From: Brienomyrus brachyistius
Lineage: Eukaryota > Chordata > Actinopteri > Osteoglossiformes > Mormyridae
DNA: 64,000 bases
NCBI RefSeq assembly: GCF_023856365.1
Contig: NC_064533.1
Span: 32,102,118 to 32,166,117 of the forward strand
Direction: 5' to 3'
Shown here: one piece after another, positions 60,073 to 64,000 of the stretch
How the letters are laid out: every line of letters begins with the position of its first letter
Position numbering within the stretch: position 1 is the stretch's first letter
Translations under genes and position numbers: made by a program
Notes under the pieces: model-generated
Seen by the model: the letters and a program-made list of their open reading frames with translations, nothing else
What the model was told of the DNA's origin: nothing
Databases searched by the model: none

Positions 60073-61890
60073 TACACCTGTTATAGGTGTGGTCGCTCTG
60101 ATGGCTGCCATACTCGGGGAGTAGCTGTAGCTCTGGCGGATCAGCTTCTCCCAATAGCGTCTGATGTCACTCCTTTCAACGGGTGTATCGTGAGACTCAG
60201 GCTAAGGCACTCCTTGGGCGTCTTGTCTCTTGTGTCATTGTATGCTCCAACCGCGGTGAGTGATGTCTCGTTGAGGGAGGCATTTTTTTCCCCCAACTTC
60301 ACTCGGTGGTTGAAGAGCGCCCATCAGGTGACACTCCTCTGGTCATGGATGACTTCAGTTTGACCACTGGCACTGACAGGGCTGGCTCCATGTTCCTTGA
60401 CTTGGCAAAAGGTCAAGGGCAGCCAGTCGCTGGATCCTGGTTCCAGCGCTCAGAGCCGCATCGTTGGACTTGATACTCCAGTACTGGTGGTTTGGCGAAG
60501 GAGATCGATCACATCCTCGTGGGCAGACGTTGGAGGCTACTACTGCAGCATCTACAGAAGTGCCCAGTTTGTGAATTCTGATGAGGAACTTGTTGCTACT
60601 CTGAAGATTTAGCTTAGGTCCAGTAGGCTACCACCTACTAGGAGAACGAGGCTGGACCTGGCCAGACTCCAACATCAGGGTGTTTTTGTTGAGCTTGCAT
60701 GCAGTTTTTGTGTGGAACTCTTGATGAACAGACTTGGGTGCGACTGCCAGATCTAATGTGATGTGGGAGACCTTGAAGGTTGCTGAGGGTAGTGTTGGTG
60801 TTGCCCGTGTTCCTAGAAGGAACTATTTCATCTCACAAGTCTCCCTGGATATTATCGAGAAGAGTTGCAGTGTATGGCTTGATGGCAACTCCGGTCTGCA
60901 CCGTGAACTGAGAAGGACGTCTGTGAGGGCACTGAGGGCCGATAAACACGTGTTTATTAGAAGGATCTATGAGCAAGTGACACACCGTCTCTGGACATCT
61001 CTGGGTCCATAGGCTGATCCTCCGATTAGCTGTGAGCCACCCAGTCTCACCAAGATTACACAGATGTTGAACCAGCTGAGGGTAGGGAAGGCCATAGGGA
61101 TTTGTGTTATTTGGGGTGAGCTTCTCCAGGCTGATGGTAGTGCTACCCTATTGGCATTGCAGGCAATCTTTGTTTCCATTTGGGAGATGGGCGTCTTGGC
61201 AACTGACCAGAAAACGTGACTTGTTGTCCCTATCTGGAAATGGAAGGGTGATCGCCTGGATTGTGGGAACTACAGGAGGTTAACATCCCAATGCCAGGGA
61301 TGGTCGTCGCTAGGGTCATCCTCTGTAGGATCCGTGATCACTTGCAGGAAAGAGATGTATCTTCTGATATCTTTGGAAGAGTTCGAAGATCGAAGTCTTT
61401 AGAGTCCTGGTACTCCCTGTTTTTCTGTATGGCTGCGAGACATGGATGCTACCCATTGACCTGAAACAAAGACTGGACTCGCTTGGTACTGTGTCACTTC
61501 AGAGAATTCTCGGGTACTGCAAGTTTGACTTTGTATTGAACATGTGGTGGCTCAGAGAATCCTGAATGTTGCACATCACCTGCATTGTGAGGGAGTGTCA
61601 GTTACGGCACTACAGCCATGTGGTATGATTCCCTTTGGGTGATCCAGCTTGCAGGATCTCCATTGCTAATGATCCAAGCAACTGGACCAGGCCAATGGGA
61701 TGCCCACGCAACACTTGGCCGTGGAAGATAGACGGCCATTTCCAGAGGGTGTGGCTGGACCATGTGTTGACCTGGGGGTTGCCAACTGGGATCCCGAGGT
61801 GTTTTGTCATGTAATGGGTGCGACGTGCTCTACCAATGCATACTGCCCGACCTGAGCTGACCTGAGGTACTGCACATCGATTACACATTT
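60073..61890 (+). mobile_element. Decayed RTE-like LINE (endonuclease and reverse transcriptase remnants)
   Basis: Readable plus-strand pieces, in order: RLRHSLGVLSLVSLYAPTA-like (60190-60260), VMDDFSLTTGTDRAG (endonuclease; the usual GDFN is changed to DDFS), AGSWFQRSEPHRW, KEIDHILVGRRWRLLQ, YRSAQFVNSDEELVATLKI, LKVAEGSVGVARVPRRNY, LRRTSVRALRADKHVFIRR, and late LYGCETWMLPIDLKQRLDSL. Frames shift repeatedly and the central polymerase motifs are lost. Fish databases often mislabel this family as craniofacial development protein 2-like. Confidence 0.8.
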
Positions 61891-63153
61891 GGTGTAAGAA
61901 GAATCCTTCAGGTCCTGAAATGCTGGTGCATATTGATTTGACAGGTATCTAATAATGGCTAATTAAGGTCATTGATATGGCCTAGACTGGCTGATCTATC
62001 CCTCAGTTAGTCACAACTGTTTGTATACCAAATGGCTTCAGCAAAGCATTTTCTTTTTAAAGCCATTGAATAAATACTAAGGATGCTTGTGTTGAGTGAA
62101 TTGTTGTGGAAAACAGTGTTATTTATTTGTCTGGATTACGTACCATTACAATGTGAACTTTAATCACTCTATCTCCTTGTTTTGTGGGAGTGATATGTCA
62201 TCATCATCCCACTTGGCTCAGAATTTGTCATCCCTGTCATTTGCAAGCGCCGGTTCTTAAATTATTAGGCAGTTTTTAGTTACGCAAAAATTGCTGCCAA
62301 TTTTTTCTGACTTGGGCTGAATTGCAGGGCTTGAGGCCTTTCAGAACAGCTCTCACTGGTTATTATGTTCTTTTTATAATGCATTTAAACAATGTGAAAC
62401 TTGTGAAATCAGCCGACCAATCAGGGGGCTTCTCTGCATGCCTTGAATTTGTCATGCCGCCTGAAAGCCTTGTTCGGTATAAGTGTAACCATTTCCATTT
62501 TTTTTTCAGATGTTAATAGGAGGGCTATTGGGGCATTGCAAAAAAATGAATATATGCAGTTGAATATACAGTATAAATACAGTTTGTATTTGGAAATTGA
62601 CCATCCCCTCTGCAAACTCCCCAGGGTGCCACTGCCTGGTCTAGTCTAAAATACAATGCCTGTCTGGTGAGATCCCAGTCTGACCCCTATGTTATGAACA
62701 ATTGATTTGATTTGATTATTTTGCTACATCATAAACTAGCACAGGAATAGTTATGCAGAACTATGTCAAAGAAAAGAGTTGGAGGAACCTGGATGCAGCG
62801 GATGCCTAAGCATCGTGTTTTTTTTATTTTTTATTTAGTGCAGTTAGAAGCTGTTGACACAATGTAATTAAACAAACCGCTCTCAGCCCTTTCAAAATAC
62901 AGCCCACCCTCTCAACATGTCAGAGGGTATAGACGTTCCTGCTGCCTATTCCTGTCCAAAAGCACAAATCCTTAACTCGTACTATGTGTTACTCATCTAC
63001 TGAAAGATCCACTGAAACCCACGGTTGCACCATGCTTTATTCTATAGTGCTCGTCATGTATTTGACTAATGATGTTTTTTTAACATCTAAGGCAAAGCTC
63101 TGCTTGCCTCTTTAACCAGTGGGTCACTGTTGGCTGCTCCCCTTTGTCTCCAG

Positions 63154-63267
63154 CTCAACCGACAGCAGCTCCAGGCTGTGAAGGAACGCTTCCAGGCCTT
63201 CCTCAGTGGAGAGACACAGATCGCCGCCGACGAAGCATTCTGCAATGCCGTGCGAAGCTACTATGAG
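63154..63267 (+). CDS. cadps2: CAPS2, exon 2
   Basis: Thirty-eight codons in phase 0: [20 protein letters not shown] followed by [18 protein letters not shown]. This matches the CAPS sequence right after the exon 1 end. The acceptor is TGTCTCCAG. The exon should end after YYE, where the next bases are GCAAGT, a GC-type donor that fits the AG|GCAAGT consensus; no GT lies at that place. Confidence 0.92.
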
Positions 63268-63950
63268 GCAAGTAGACTCTGCTGATCAAGTGAGCCATCT
63301 GCTACTGGTCTTATAGAGCCCTACGTCTGCATAGTATGGCTGAAACACGACAGACCCAAAAGAACGGAATGTCTCACCTAGTGTAAGATCCTTTCCTGTT
63401 GTCACTGTTCCTTCTTTAAAGGTTGTATGCAGGCAACATCATAGGTAATGCGATGAAGAGTGGCTTGTCCGTCAGTGTAGCCATGAATATCCATGCTCGA
63501 AATTCCAGGCCAGATCTTCATACTCCCTCATCCGTTTGGATCCCTACTCCTCCTCCACCTGTTCTGTTCCTACCCCACCTGTTCCGCCTACTCTGATATC
63601 TGTATCTCCTGGTTGTCAGCTGGTACCAGGCTCCGTTGTGAGTGTGAAGGCATGAGCATCTGTGCAGGTCTCATGGTTCGTCTCTGCTCTGGCTTTAACA
63701 CTCACTGCTCTGGAGAACTTTCAATGGTCATGGACCAAACTACTGACCCCAGTAGTACAAAGCTGTCTGTGTTAAACAGTAAAGAGCAGCAAGCAGTAGA
63801 ATGCAGGAGTAAAATCTCTCAGTGTTACACTGACGTGATTCTATACATAATTAGCTACGTTAAGCTGTCGATTTTGATATGGTAAATTTCTCACGCCAGC
63901 TTGGTAGCCTCCTACCACTACCTAGCCTACCTAGCCTCCTACCATGCCTT
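63268..63950 (+). other. Start of cadps2 intron 2
   Basis: No exon or recognised repeat seen. One open frame of 130 codons (63493-63885) has no family resemblance and is taken as chance. Confidence 0.6.
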
Positions 63951-64000
63951 GAGGCAGTGGTGGCCTAATGGTCAAGGAAGTACTCTTGTAATTGAAAGAT
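63951..64000 (+). repeat. 5' end of a SINE cut by the window edge
   Basis: GAGGCAGTGGTGGCCTAATG followed by GTCAAGGAAGTACTCTTGTA is the tRNA-like head of an AFC/V-type fish SINE. The rest lies past the window. Confidence 0.65.

Larger units (their letters stand above)
48637..63153 (+). other. Intron 1 of cadps2 (14.5 kb)
   Basis: Between the phase-0 donor at 48637 and the acceptor CTCCAG before 63154. Repeats inside it are listed separately. The parts 48640-51850, 53000-55600, 57010-57660 and 61900-63150 hold no exon I can recognise; intergenic-like A/T-rich sequence with short chance ORFs. It may contain regulatory sequence, for instance around 57530-57600. Confidence 0.8.

Noticed and set aside
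63493..63885. 130-codon frame in cadps2 intron 2
   Set aside because: No homology or splice signals; T-rich start looks like chance.
1..64000. CRISPR array, operon, riboswitch or prophage features
   Set aside because: The window is vertebrate nuclear DNA; the regular repeats are minisatellites without spacers.

Overview
This is a piece of vertebrate nuclear genome, almost certainly from a teleost fish. Genes are split by GT-AG introns, the five protein families (six loci) are vertebrate, and the spaces between them hold fish-type repeats: tRNA-derived SINEs with (GGAT)n tails, Tc1-like elements, palindromic MITEs and decayed LINEs. The SINE variant may point to an osteoglossomorph such as a mormyrid, but that rests on memory of one repeat and is weak.

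Layout. 1-2576: presumed intron 1 of wasl. 2577-11443 (+): wasl (N-WASP) exons 2-11, with a U1 snRNA-like sequence in intron 5. 11444-17651: 3' UTR and intergenic repeats. 17652-22811 (-) and 23658-27008 (-): two intact tandem copies of asb15, each with nine coding exons. 27803-29519 (+): ndufa5, complete, 116 codons. 30123-35592 (+): iqub, complete, 12 coding exons. 35593-48306: a repeat-rich interval with SINEs, a LINE remnant and a SINE-derived 42-bp minisatellite. 48307-48636 (+): cadps2 exon 1. 48637-63153: cadps2 intron 1, with young SINEs, an internally deleted Tc1-like element, and a 43-bp minisatellite joined to an RTE-like LINE remnant. 63154-63267 (+): cadps2 exon 2, with an apparent GC donor. 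63268-64000: start of intron 2.

The order and orientation wasl(+) asb15(-) ndufa5(+) iqub(+) cadps2(+) match the human 7q31 block read in reverse. As recalled, the human block also has LMOD2 between ASB15 and WASL, and SLC13A1 and TAS2R16 between IQUB and CADPS2; none is visible here. The genes do not form a pathway: actin nucleation (wasl), a muscle-type Cullin-RING substrate adaptor (asb15), mitochondrial complex I (ndufa5), ciliary radial spoke (iqub) and dense-core vesicle priming (cadps2).

I found no previously undescribed multi-gene system. The most interesting signals are the mosaic divergence of the two asb15 copies (exon 8 differs at 3 of 154 bases while its introns and other exons differ strongly), a full-length U1-like sequence inside wasl with a changed U1A-binding loop, two minisatellites that appear to have grown out of transposon sequence, and an RFX X-box in front of iqub. 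Coordinates of split genes span their introns; exon lists are in the evidence. Splice sites were read by eye and by protein homology from memory.
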